Shown here: positions 1 to 8,259 of the stretch, piece after piece
Position numbering within the stretch: position 1 is the first letter of the stretch
Layout of the letters: the number at the start of each line of letters is the position of its first letter
The notes under the pieces: generated by a model
Database searches by the model: none
Told to the model about the DNA's origin: nothing
The model's input: only the letters and a program-made list of their open reading frames with translations
IMG/VR virus record: IMGVR_UViG_3300022851_000097
Span: 1 to 26,433 of that record
From: a virus
Direction: 5' to 3' (one strand)
DNA: 26,433 bases
Translations under genes and position numbers: made by a program

Positions 1-1
1 A

Positions 2-628
2 GAATTTCCCATAAGAAAAATTTATAAAAAAGGTGAACCTATAAAACTAGTTCATCACTGCACACCCTGGAGAGGGTTAAACGTATTGTTACGTGCAATG
101 CAAGAAGTAAAAAACCCTAATATTATACTAGATGTCTATAGTTCAACTCAAGTCTATGGCGATGAGTTTAAAAAAGCTAATGACGAACAATTTAAACCTT
201 TATATGAACAGGCTAAACAATTACCTAATGTAAATTATATTGGTTACAAACCCAATGAATACATTAGAGAGATGATGCCTAACTACGATATGTTTGTATA
301 TCCTAGTATATTTGAAGAAACTTCTTGTGCTTCAGCTCTTGAAGCTTTAGCTTCTGGAGTTCATGTAATAACAAATAACTTTGGAGCCTTGTATGAAACA
401 TGTGCCGAATGGCCTGTGTATGTAAACTATACAAATAATTATGAAACAATGGGTATCGCTACAGGAGAGGCTATTAATACTGCAGCTAGATATTTACATG
501 AAGATTATATACAGAACCATTTAGAGGAACAACAAAAATTCTATAAAAGATTTTACAATTGGGATAAAAAAGGAATGGAATGGACAAGCTTTTTGAAAGG
601 AGCCATTAGTGAAAGAAACAGTAAATAA
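2..628 (+). CDS. Glycosyltransferase, GT-B/group 1 type (5' truncated by window edge)
   Basis: The reading frame is open to the left edge, so this is the C-terminal part of a longer protein (about 209 residues visible). The visible part begins with a classic linker (LVHHCTPWRGLNVLLRAM) between the two Rossmann lobes of GT-B enzymes. Later it has PNYDMFVYPSIFEETSCASALEAL cut by function: a Y-P-S segment, then an E-E-T-S/A-x-x-E-A-L segment, the usual nucleotide-sugar binding region of group 1 transferases. Such enzymes move a sugar from an activated nucleotide donor. In a phage they may modify DNA, virion protein or host surface glycans; the substrate cannot be told here. Its 3' end overlaps the next transferase by 20 bases. 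Family call is secure; role is inferred. Confidence 0.85.
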   Translation, partial: EFPIRKIYKKGEPIKLVHHCTPWRGLNVLLRAMQEVKNPNIILDVYSSTQVYGDEFKKANDEQFKPLYEQAKQLPNVNYIGYKPNEYIREMMPNYDMFVYPSIFEETSCASALEALASGVHVITNNFGALYETCAEWPVYVNYTNNYETMGIATGEAINTAARYLHEDYIQNHLEEQQKFYKRFYNWDKKGMEWTSFLKGAISERNSK

Positions 629-1481
629 AGATACCTACCAAACATTAAAAGAAATAAAAGTAAGTTCACAACCTTTTAATAAAGCTACAATACCTTTATG
701 GAAAAGTAATACTAAGACAGAAGAAGCAAAACCTTATTCTATTTTTTTAGCAACCCCCGTGCATAGTGAATGTTCAATACATTACACTCAAGCATTACTA
801 GAGTTACAACAGTTATGTCATGCAAAGAAAATTAAAATAACTTTTTCATTAATTAAATCATCACTAGTCACGCAAGGTAGAAACCTTTGTGTAGCAGGTT
901 TCTTAGAATCTAATTTTACTCATATGTTATTTATTGATTCTGATATTTACTTTAATGCTGAATCAATTATAAAAATGATTGAGAGAGATAAAGATGTATT
1001 ATCTATACCTTACCCACTAAAAACAATGATGTGGGATAAAGCATTAGAAAGAATTAAAAAAGGTTCTATTAGTACAATCAATGATTTAAAAAAATCATTA
1101 AATACTTATCCTATGAAAGTTGAGAATGATAATGATATATCGGTTGATAAAGGTATTATGGAAGTAACCCATAGTCCTACAGGATGCATGTTAATTAAAA
1201 GGTCTGTCTTTGATAAATTAATTAAAGCTTATCCAGATAAGGGTATAGTACAAAAGACTGTTATAAATGGTCAATACGTAGATAAGCCAAACATGTGGAA
1301 TTTCTTTGATACGATTCACGATCCACGGACCAAGATATACTTAGGCGAAGATTTTTCATTCTGTAAACTATGGAAAGATATAGGGGGTAAATGTCATGCC
1401 TATATTAATGATACTATAGTACATATTGGTGAGCATCAGTATGAAGGTAGATTTGCAGATGAGTTGAAACCTAGTAAGTAA
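609..1481 (+). CDS. Glycosyltransferase, GT-A/family 2-like
   Basis: A GTG start at 609 is supported by AAAGGAG at 597-603, inside the end of the preceding gene, so the two are translationally coupled. The 290-residue product has the GT-A layout: an N-terminal nucleotide-binding strand with the segment FLATPVHSE near residue 46, then MLFIDSDIYF near residues 106-115, whose D-S-D is the metal-binding DxD motif. Near the C-terminus G-E-D-F-S-F-C is followed by a late His (IVHIGEH), as in many family 2-like enzymes. Pelagic phages often carry such proteins close to tail genes. With its neighbour it forms a two-gene sugar-transfer unit; acceptor unknown. Confidence 0.8.
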   Translation: MKETVNKDTYQTLKEIKVSSQPFNKATIPLWKSNTKTEEAKPYSIFLATPVHSECSIHYTQALLELQQLCHAKKIKITFSLIKSSLVTQGRNLCVAGFLESNFTHMLFIDSDIYFNAESIIKMIERDKDVLSIPYPLKTMMWDKALERIKKGSISTINDLKKSLNTYPMKVENDNDISVDKGIMEVTHSPTGCMLIKRSVFDKLIKAYPDKGIVQKTVINGQYVDKPNMWNFFDTIHDPRTKIYLGEDFSFCKLWKDIGGKCHAYINDTIVHIGEHQYEGRFADELKPSK

Positions 1482-1516
1482 AATGGTATTATATGATAAC
1501 ATTAGGAAATTAGACT

Positions 1517-2428
1517 ATGGATCCATTTACAATAGCACTAGCCACATTTGGCGTACAAAAACTTAGAGGAAAATCAACGAAGAGAGCATTGAGAGATGCT
1601 GCTATTTTTGCAGGGGGTACTCAACTTGCAGGTATGGCAGGTGTTGGTTCTACAGTGGGACCTAACATGGGTGCTTTCGCACCACAAGCTTTTGGTTCAG
1701 TAGGTGCTAATACAGTAGCCTTTGGTGACACTATGATTGGTGGAGGTCTTCAAAGTTTAGTAGGGAAATCAGGAGTTGCAGAAAAAGAATTACTAAAAGA
1801 TTCAACTGGTAAAGTTATTCAAGAAGCTGCACCAGCAGTAAAAGGAAAAGGTTTTTTAGGTATGGGTACTTTTGGAAAACTAGCGACAGCAGGTAGTTTA
1901 CTTCCATTATTAGTGGGAGAAGATGAACCTGATAAACCATTATTCACAGAAGAAGATTATAAAAAAGCATACGAAGAACAGTCTGCTAAATTAGAAGGGG
2001 CATTCGTTCCGGCTACAAATACAAGACCCACGATGGATGAAACAATTAGATCAGATATGTTTTATGCAAACCAAGGTGGCCTTGCAACAGCAATACCAAA
2101 ATTTAATAAAGGAGGTGTAAATTATTTACCCTCTAAATCAGACCATGACGAAAATGATTATAGTAACTATGTAAGAGCTGAAGGCTACGTTGAAGATGGT
2201 GCTGGTAATGGTGATAAAGATGAGGATACAATGTTAGCACAATTAGCTGATGGAGAGTTTGTATCTAGAGCGGATGCTGTACTTGGTGCGGGTATTCTTT
2301 CAGGAGGTGACCCTAAAAGCTATAAGAGTATGAGAAAAGCAGGGGCTGGTTATTTTTACGATCAACAAAAAAAATTAAAAAGAATTTACGATTTAGTTAA
2401 TGAAAACAAATCTAGTTCAGTTCAGTAA
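1517..2428 (+). CDS. Probable virion-associated protein with DGEFVSRADAV motif
   Basis: This 303-residue protein has an N-terminal Gly/Ala-rich half with little charge, resembling membrane-interacting or tape-like phage proteins. It then has an acidic Glu/Lys stretch (about 130-160), and a C-terminal segment LADGEFVSRADAVLGAG followed by a Lys/Tyr-rich helix. That DGEFV-x(3)-AV-x-GAG pattern recurs in hypothetical proteins next to structural genes in pelagic podoviruses, as I remember them. Near residue 195 lies KFNKGGV, a short motif that returns in two further proteins of this block. It overlaps the following gene by 29 bases in another frame. A structural role is inferred from composition and position; no enzymatic motif is seen. 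Confidence 0.65.
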   Translation: MDPFTIALATFGVQKLRGKSTKRALRDAAIFAGGTQLAGMAGVGSTVGPNMGAFAPQAFGSVGANTVAFGDTMIGGGLQSLVGKSGVAEKELLKDSTGKVIQEAAPAVKGKGFLGMGTFGKLATAGSLLPLLVGEDEPDKPLFTEEDYKKAYEEQSAKLEGAFVPATNTRPTMDETIRSDMFYANQGGLATAIPKFNKGGVNYLPSKSDHDENDYSNYVRAEGYVEDGAGNGDKDEDTMLAQLADGEFVSRADAVLGAGILSGGDPKSYKSMRKAGAGYFYDQQKKLKRIYDLVNENKSSSVQ

Positions 2429-2816
2429 AGAAGAGGTAGATAAAGTATGGCCTTTAGCAAAAGAATTAATACACAAAGCTTGTATAAGAGCAGGGGGATT
2501 TGTAAGTGAAGAACATATTAAAGACTATTGTAAAAAAGGTACTATGCAGCTTTGGCTTGCAACTACAGAGGATAATGAAGTTCTTTGTGTTGGAGTTACA
2601 GAAATTAGGAAGTACCCTAACTACAGCGTTTGTGATGCTAAGATTGTCACTGGTAAACGTTACAAAGAATGGTTTGATCAAATTGATAAAGTTGCTGAAT
2701 GGGCTAAAGGACAAGGTTGTAAAAAAATGGAAATCTTTTCAAGGCCTGGTTATGTCCCTTTATTTAAAGCAAAAGGATATGTGGCAACGCATGTACAAGT
2801 AGAGAAAGAATTATGA
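2400..2816 (+). CDS. GNAT-like acetyltransferase-fold protein, T7 gp13-like position
   Basis: The 138-residue product reads as a small GNAT fold: an N-terminal helix pair, a strand with LWLATTEDNEVLCVGVTEI (central strands), and a C-terminal G-C-K-K-M-E-I-F-S-R-P-G-Y-V-P-L-F-K-A-K-G-Y, the usual last helix and strand of acetyltransferases. T7 internal virion protein gp13 is also 138 residues, GNAT-like, and encoded just before the other internal virion proteins, as here. I therefore favour a virion-morphogenesis role over catalysis. It starts inside the preceding gene, and its stop overlaps the next ATG (ATGA at 2813). The fold call is moderate; equivalence to gp13 is inference. Confidence 0.65.
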   Translation: MKTNLVQFSKEEVDKVWPLAKELIHKACIRAGGFVSEEHIKDYCKKGTMQLWLATTEDNEVLCVGVTEIRKYPNYSVCDAKIVTGKRYKEWFDQIDKVAEWAKGQGCKKMEIFSRPGYVPLFKAKGYVATHVQVEKEL

Positions 2817-3826
2817 TAAATATAAAAAAATTAAACGTACAAGAAAAAATAAAACTATTTAAAGAGTTATATAAAGATATTTCTAGTAAAGGTGTTAATG
2901 GGGATACAGAGTTAGCTCACATTAATCCATTTGAAAAAAAATTACTTATTCAACATGGGGGCTCTGGAACAATTAATATAGAGACAGGCTTACCACAATA
3001 TTTTGGTGGTGGAGGTGGTGGAGGATCTTCTAGTGGAACTCAAACAAGTATTGCAAGAGAAGCACCAGGAGTTGAGTCTAGAAAATTAGCATTGTACGAT
3101 GAAGCTGCAAATTTAGCTAAAGCCCCTGTATCATTACCAGGCCTTCAAGTTGCTGGTCTTAGTCCATTAGAACAAGCTGGTATTACCCAAGCAGGACAAA
3201 CAGGTGTTGGTGCAGGTACTGTTACTGGAGGTATTGGTTCAATACAAACAGGGATGCAAGATCCGAACATAGCTGGATTTTTAAATCCTTATCAACAATA
3301 TGTAACAAATGAAATTGGTAGACAAGGACAAATGATGCAAAACCAAGTAGGGGCTCAAGCAATCAATGCTGGTGCTTTTGGTGGAGGAAGAGAAGGAGTT
3401 CAACAAGCAGAACTTCAAGGAAGAACACTTTCAGCAATGGGCCAAGCTCAAGCATCAGGATTTAATACAGCTCTACAAGCTTCACAAAATCAAAGACAAC
3501 AACAATTAATGGGTGGCCAAATGTTAGGTCAACTAGGTGCACAACAACAAGCAATGTCCTTAGCAGATATAAATGCACAAATGCAAGCAGGTGCGGTACA
3601 GAGAGGTGTTGGTCAAGCAGGATTAGATGCACAAAGACAAACTGAATTACAAAGAGCTTATGAACCTTATCAAAGAGTAGAGTTCTTAAAAGGTATTATG
3701 ACTAACTTACCAACAACACAGAGTAGTATTACAGCAACCACGTCTCCTGGTTCTAATCCATTATCACAAGCAATAGGAACTGGTTTAAGTGCTTACTCAG
3801 CTTATAACATGGCACAACCGAGGTAG
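2813..3826 (+). CDS. Gly/Gln-rich internal virion (DNA ejection) protein candidate
   Basis: This 337-residue protein has a run of glycines at about residues 65-72. A long Ala/Gln/Gly-rich helical region (120-290) follows, with repeats such as GRQGQMMQNQVGAQAINAGA and GAFGGGREG, then a low-complexity Ser/Thr tail. The pattern NPYQQ..NEI-x-RQGQ..NQ, then GAFGG-R, is familiar from pelagic phage virion proteins. By order (after the GNAT-like protein, before two longer proteins) it is the counterpart of T7 gp14, although longer than that 196-residue protein. The start overlaps the upstream stop (ATGA), so translation is probably coupled. No signal peptide or enzymatic motif is seen. Confidence 0.6.
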   Translation: MINIKKLNVQEKIKLFKELYKDISSKGVNGDTELAHINPFEKKLLIQHGGSGTINIETGLPQYFGGGGGGGSSSGTQTSIAREAPGVESRKLALYDEAANLAKAPVSLPGLQVAGLSPLEQAGITQAGQTGVGAGTVTGGIGSIQTGMQDPNIAGFLNPYQQYVTNEIGRQGQMMQNQVGAQAINAGAFGGGREGVQQAELQGRTLSAMGQAQASGFNTALQASQNQRQQQLMGGQMLGQLGAQQQAMSLADINAQMQAGAVQRGVGQAGLDAQRQTELQRAYEPYQRVEFLKGIMTNLPTTQSSITATTSPGSNPLSQAIGTGLSAYSAYNMAQPR

Positions 3827-3828
3827 TT

Positions 3829-4686
3829 ATGGATGAAGTGTTAACTAGAAAAATGTTTAAGGCTAGATATTTTAAATCACTAAAGCCTACTATAAAACAT
3901 TTTCAAGAAGGTGGCCTTGGGTCACTATCACCAAAAGAAAAAGCTATTTATGCAGCAACACTAGCTGCTCCTTTGTTAGCAGGTAAAGGTAAAGGACTAA
4001 GTTCTACTTTAGCTTCATTAGGTGAAGGTGTTGCAAAACTACCATCCACTATTTTAGCTGTTGAAAAAGCAAAAGGGTCTGGAAAATCTATTAGAGATTT
4101 AACACCTGCTGAATTAAAAGCAAAAAGATTACCTGTTGGTACTTTTGCTCAAATAGATGGGGACGGAAAAATTACAGTTGTATCAAAACCTACTTCTAAA
4201 GAATTAGAAGAAAGAAGAGGGTTTCAAAGCACAAGAAGATTATTAGGTGATATCGCAACAGATTATGTAGAATTAGGTAAACCGGTTGGACCAGGAGATT
4301 TAAATAGACTAAGAGGATTTTTTGGTAAAGCAGCAGGAACTGATTATGCAAAATCATACGCAGGATTTAAAACTAAAATAGATCAAGCAACAATCTTCTT
4401 AACAAAAGCAGTTTCAGGTGCACAAGTATCAGACCAAGAAAGAGAAAGAATTAAAGAGCTGATTCCACAAGTGGGAGATACTGAAAGAGTATTTGAAGCT
4501 AAAATAGAAGCGCTTGAAAAATATTTAGGTACAGCACAAGATATATCAGAAAATACTGGTGGCGATTTCCAAACTGCTATTGAAATAATTGAGGGTCAAG
4601 GTGGGGTTTCGCAATTTATAGACTTTACTTCACCAGTTGGATTTGAAAAAACTAAATCAGGTGCAATTAAAATAACTACGGATTAA
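3829..4686 (+). CDS. Hypothetical virion-module protein
   Basis: The 285-residue product begins two bases after the previous stop. Residues 20-35 contain IKHFQEGGLGSLSPKE, a version of the K/E-G-G-hydrophobic motif seen in neighbouring proteins. An Ala/Gly-rich, weakly hydrophobic stretch follows (YAATLAAPLLAGKGKGL, about 41-57). The rest is charged and predicted largely helical, with a Glu/Arg segment around residues 190-230. No known catalytic motif is visible. Its place between the gp14-like protein and the 874-residue protein points to an internal or ejected virion component. Function not recognised. Confidence 0.55.
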   Translation: MDEVLTRKMFKARYFKSLKPTIKHFQEGGLGSLSPKEKAIYAATLAAPLLAGKGKGLSSTLASLGEGVAKLPSTILAVEKAKGSGKSIRDLTPAELKAKRLPVGTFAQIDGDGKITVVSKPTSKELEERRGFQSTRRLLGDIATDYVELGKPVGPGDLNRLRGFFGKAAGTDYAKSYAGFKTKIDQATIFLTKAVSGAQVSDQERERIKELIPQVGDTERVFEAKIEALEKYLGTAQDISENTGGDFQTAIEIIEGQGGVSQFIDFTSPVGFEKTKSGAIKITTD

Positions 4687-4689
4687 TGA

Positions 4690-7314
4690 ATGGCAGAGAT
4701 AGTACAAGCAGGACAAACGTTCGAAATAAAAGGAGAGCAACCTACTCCTCAGGAACAGGTAGCGATTGATACTTTTCTTCAAGCAAGAAACCTTGATGAT
4801 GAGAAAACTGGTATTCAAGATCTAGATGATGGCCAAATTTTTATTACTCCAGAAGATATTTTAAGCGATGCACAAAAAGGAAAGTATAACCAAGACACAG
4901 AGTCTTTTTTATCTTCTCCCTCATTTAAAAGAATTGTAACTGAAGTAGGGTTATCGATTGCCGGTGGAATAGCTGGAGCTGCTTTAGCTCCTTTTTCTGG
5001 TGGATCTTCATTAGCTTTAACTGCAACTATGGCTGCAAGAGTAGCAAGAATAGCAAGACCCCTTTTAAATATAAGTGCAGGTACAGTTGGTAAAATTGGA
5101 AGAGCAACTGTTGGTGCTGCAGCTGGGGGTGGATCAGGTGCCGCTATTGCACAAGCTTTTGATCCTAAAGAAGATATTGTAAAAGAAGTTGCAAGAGGTG
5201 CGTTCCAAGGTGGATTTGGTGAGGTACTTGGTTTTGGTATGGCAGGTGCTTTAGGTAAAGCTTACAATAAAGTTGCTGGTCAAAAACTTCAAATGATTAA
5301 AGGTGGTAGAGCTGCTTCACAAACTATATTAAGACAAAAAGCTTATTACTCATTGTTAGATGAAGCTAGAAAAGGTGCACCTATAACAGATGACTTGATT
5401 ACAAAAACTCAAACTAAAATTGGTGGACAACTTACAAAAGAGCAAGTTAAAATTTTAAAGGATCCTAAAAGAGCCTCAAAGAATGCTGAAATGTTAATAA
5501 CGGAAAGAGGGGCAGATTTTTTTAAAAGAGTAGAAGAAGGTACTTTAACACCAGCACTTGTTACCGAAAACAATATGATAGATACTTTAGAAAGTATTAT
5601 CGGAGCATCATTTTTTGGTGGGGGTAAAATGCTTACTGCAAAAGAAGGAGCTAGATTAGGATTACTTGGTTCTATGGATGAGTTTGTAGAACAAGTTATT
5701 AGAGGTGTTGATAAAGATGTGTTAGATCCAAATACATTAAATACATTAATTCAATCAGCAGTTACTAGAAGTAATGTTACCTATAATAGATTTTTAGATG
5801 ATGGGTTTAAAAGATTATACCCATCAATAGCTAAAGCTACTGAACAAACAGTTAATGGTAGGATTATTCCAAAGCCAGGTTATGGAATTGATTTATCATG
5901 GAGCGGTGTAAGAAAAAATTATGTTTTTAATGCAAGAACTAGAAAATCAGAATCTGCAATAAGTTTAAAAGCATTGTTAGCTAAAGAAGGTAGAAGATTA
6001 GAAAGTATTTCCCAAAGAGCTGGAACTGAGGACGCAAGAAGATTAGTTGCTGAATTAGGTACATTAGATGACACATCTACTTTTGGTACGGTCTTACAAG
6101 AATATAGACAATTGAGTAGAAACTTATCAGCGGGAGGAAGTTCTCCAGCATACCAAGAAGTTGGAAGGTCAGTTCAAAAATTATTAAAAGCTGAATTAGA
6201 TAAAATGCCTTTACCTCAAGCACTAAGAGCAGAGTATACTAAATTAAGTAATTTAACAAAAATGGGTAAAGATATGTTTAATGATGGAATCTTTCACCGT
6301 ATTTCTAAAACAGATATTGGCCAGAAAAAAGTTTTAGATCAAATATTAGTTAAAGGTAAAAATGATGTATCAGCTGATTTTTTAAGAAAATTAGATATGA
6401 CTGATACTGGAATTGTTGCAGGACAAAAAGGTGCCGGTAGAAGATTATTAGATGTTAATGAAGCAGAAAAAATTAAAGATGGTATTAGAGGACAGTTCAT
6501 TAAAAAATTTATAGATGATTCTACTGACTTAAAAGATCAATATATTTATTTAAGATCAGATAAAGCAAGAACTTTTGTTGAAAGAGATTTTAAAGAATTT
6601 ATAGAAAAAGGTGGTTTGTTAACAGAATTACAAGCAAAACATTTACAAGAATTTACTAATGCCCTTAAATTTGCAGACGGTGCAATCACTGCTCCTGGAG
6701 CTAAAGCGGGTAGAGGAACAATCTTTATTCAGTTAAAAGAAATGGGTGCTTTAACACAACTTGGTGCAGTAGCCGCAGCAGGGGGAGGTGTAATTGACCC
6801 TGGTTCTGCAATGGCTTTTGTAGCAGCCCCATTTGCATTATCAAGAGTATTTACTAATCCAAAATTAATGCAATTTTTAATTGATGGAACTAAAGGCGCT
6901 AAGAGTAGAGACTTTGGACAATTCTCAAGATTCATGGGCCAGTTTGGTTCAGCCTTAGTATCAGAAGGTATAATTGATGAAGAACAAAACTCTATGGTTC
7001 AGGCTAACATACAATCAAATAAGGATAACCTTGATAAAATATTTAAAGGTGAAATGCCGGATAATACTTTCTTTACTACGGAAGAAACATATAACCCAAC
7101 TAAAGAAGATCCTATACAAGTTGATCTACGTCAGCAACAAGGTACAGGTACAAATATAGCTAGTCAAAGCAATACAAGTAACATACCTTTACCAAATGTC
7201 ACGCCATCTAATCTACCTATGAGTGGAAGTACACAACAATCAAATACAGAACTAGCACAGGCCTTAAACCTTTTTAGTAAGGGAGGGATAGTCAGTGCCA
7301 AGAAAAACTTCTAG
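4690..7314 (+). CDS. Large internal virion/ejection protein candidate
   Basis: This is the longest gene of the window (874 residues), in the place of the big internal core proteins of T7 (gp15/gp16). After a short acidic N-terminal domain, residues 80-190 form two Gly/Ala-rich hydrophobic blocks (GGIAGAALAPFSGG; AAAGGGSGAAIAQ), like glycine-zipper segments of proteins that enter membranes during DNA ejection. The middle is Lys/Arg/Glu-rich and helical. Around residues 690-720 a second Ala/Gly-rich block follows. The C-terminus is low-complexity Asn/Thr/Gln and ends FSKGGIVSAKKNF. I see no lytic transglycosylase motif. The ATG at 4690 follows the previous stop closely. Role inferred from size, order and composition. 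Confidence 0.6.
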   Translation: MAEIVQAGQTFEIKGEQPTPQEQVAIDTFLQARNLDDEKTGIQDLDDGQIFITPEDILSDAQKGKYNQDTESFLSSPSFKRIVTEVGLSIAGGIAGAALAPFSGGSSLALTATMAARVARIARPLLNISAGTVGKIGRATVGAAAGGGSGAAIAQAFDPKEDIVKEVARGAFQGGFGEVLGFGMAGALGKAYNKVAGQKLQMIKGGRAASQTILRQKAYYSLLDEARKGAPITDDLITKTQTKIGGQLTKEQVKILKDPKRASKNAEMLITERGADFFKRVEEGTLTPALVTENNMIDTLESIIGASFFGGGKMLTAKEGARLGLLGSMDEFVEQVIRGVDKDVLDPNTLNTLIQSAVTRSNVTYNRFLDDGFKRLYPSIAKATEQTVNGRIIPKPGYGIDLSWSGVRKNYVFNARTRKSESAISLKALLAKEGRRLESISQRAGTEDARRLVAELGTLDDTSTFGTVLQEYRQLSRNLSAGGSSPAYQEVGRSVQKLLKAELDKMPLPQALRAEYTKLSNLTKMGKDMFNDGIFHRISKTDIGQKKVLDQILVKGKNDVSADFLRKLDMTDTGIVAGQKGAGRRLLDVNEAEKIKDGIRGQFIKKFIDDSTDLKDQYIYLRSDKARTFVERDFKEFIEKGGLLTELQAKHLQEFTNALKFADGAITAPGAKAGRGTIFIQLKEMGALTQLGAVAAAGGGVIDPGSAMAFVAAPFALSRVFTNPKLMQFLIDGTKGAKSRDFGQFSRFMGQFGSALVSEGIIDEEQNSMVQANIQSNKDNLDKIFKGEMPDNTFFTTEETYNPTKEDPIQVDLRQQQGTGTNIASQSNTSNIPLPNVTPSNLPMSGSTQQSNTELAQALNLFSKGGIVSAKKNF

Positions 7315-7510
7315 TAAAGATACATTGGCTCATCAAAGAATGGATGACCACGAGAAGTTATGCAGAATTATGCAAGAAGAAAATAACAAAAAAATAGATG
7401 CTATACATAAAGATATAAACAGATTAGAAAGAATAATGCTTTCTTCTACTGCATTTATAATAGTTACTTTAGTAGGAATAGTTGTTGCGTTCATATTCAA
7501 TTTAAAATAA
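7295..7510 (+). CDS. Small membrane protein, XhlA/holin-like
   Basis: A GTG start at 7295 is preceded by GGGAGG at 7281-7286, so this 71-residue gene is coupled to the end of the 874-residue protein gene. The N-terminal half is charged and amphipathic (KKIDAIHKDINRLERIM, coiled-coil-like). The C-terminus is a single hydrophobic helix (about residues 48-68, TAFIIVTLVGIVVAFIF) ending in Lys. That layout, a cytoplasmic coiled coil followed by one C-terminal membrane helix, is shared by XhlA-type lysis accessory proteins and some phage spanin or holin-like proteins. No endolysin gene lies next to it, so a lysis role is only a suggestion. Confidence 0.55.
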   Translation: MPRKTSSKDTLAHQRMDDHEKLCRIMQEENNKKIDAIHKDINRLERIMLSSTAFIIVTLVGIVVAFIFNLK

Positions 7511-7518
7511 AAGACCAT

Positions 7519-8259
7519 GTGCGTCTTATAAGAGAAAATAATAAATTTAGTATTACCGATCTAAAGCTAGAGAGGAAGTACGAATATAAAAAATATACTA
7601 GAGACATGGATCTCGGTACACGACACTATAATGTTGGTGATATAAAAATACCATCAGTTACAACTATACTATCAGCTACACAATCAGAAGATAAAAAAGC
7701 AGGCTTAGATCGTTGGAGAGAAAAAGTAGGGTATGCAGAAGCACAACGTATAACTACTGAAGCTGCAACTCGTGGAACTGAGATGCATTATGTACTTGAA
7801 AATTATATTGATGGTAAAGGTTACTTAAATCTATCAGATAAGGGAGCACATGCACGACTCATGGCTCATGAAATTGTAGACAACTTAGGTAAGTTAAAAG
7901 AAGTATGGGGTAATGAAGTTAGTTTAGCTTATGAAGATAGATGGGCTGGTGCAACAGACGTTGTTGGTTTGTATGATGATAAGCCAACTATCATTGACTT
8001 TAAACAATCTAATAAACCTAAACGAGAAGAATATATTGAAGACTACTATTATCAGATAGCCGCTTACTCACTTGCACATAAGAAACAATATGGTCCTATT
8101 ACACAAGGACTTATATGTGTATGTACTAAAGATAAACTTTACCAAGAATTTAAAATGAATGAATCAAAATTAGATGAGTATGAAAATAAATGGTTAGAGA
8201 GAGTTCAAAAATACCATGACACTAAAGCCACTTCTGTACCTGTTCACCAAGAGTCTTAG
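7519..8259 (+). CDS. PD-(D/E)XK nuclease, RecB/Cas4-like exonuclease
   Basis: The 246-residue protein has the motif set of RecB-like nucleases: an N-terminal PSVTTIL, then ATRGTEMH (residues 83-90, with the helical His), GATD with Asp147, IIDFKQ with Asp160 and Lys162, and Q-I-A-A-Y at about 179-183. Such enzymes degrade duplex DNA from an end. In lytic marine podoviruses they supply the recombination and host-DNA breakdown role that gp6 has in T7. Translation begins at GTG 7519; an ATG at 7517 lies in another frame, and the next in-frame ATG would lose the conserved N-terminus. No cysteine cluster is present, so it is not a true Cas4. The 3' end overlaps the opposite-strand helicase by 38 bases. 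Confidence 0.85.
   Translation: MRLIRENNKFSITDLKLERKYEYKKYTRDMDLGTRHYNVGDIKIPSVTTILSATQSEDKKAGLDRWREKVGYAEAQRITTEAATRGTEMHYVLENYIDGKGYLNLSDKGAHARLMAHEIVDNLGKLKEVWGNEVSLAYEDRWAGATDVVGLYDDKPTIIDFKQSNKPKREEYIEDYYYQIAAYSLAHKKQYGPITQGLICVCTKDKLYQEFKMNESKLDEYENKWLERVQKYHDTKATSVPVHQES

Noticed and set aside
7519-8259. Cas4 nuclease
   Set aside because: RecB-like motifs are present but the Fe-S cysteine cluster of Cas4 is missing, and no other CRISPR gene is nearby; a phage exonuclease fits better.
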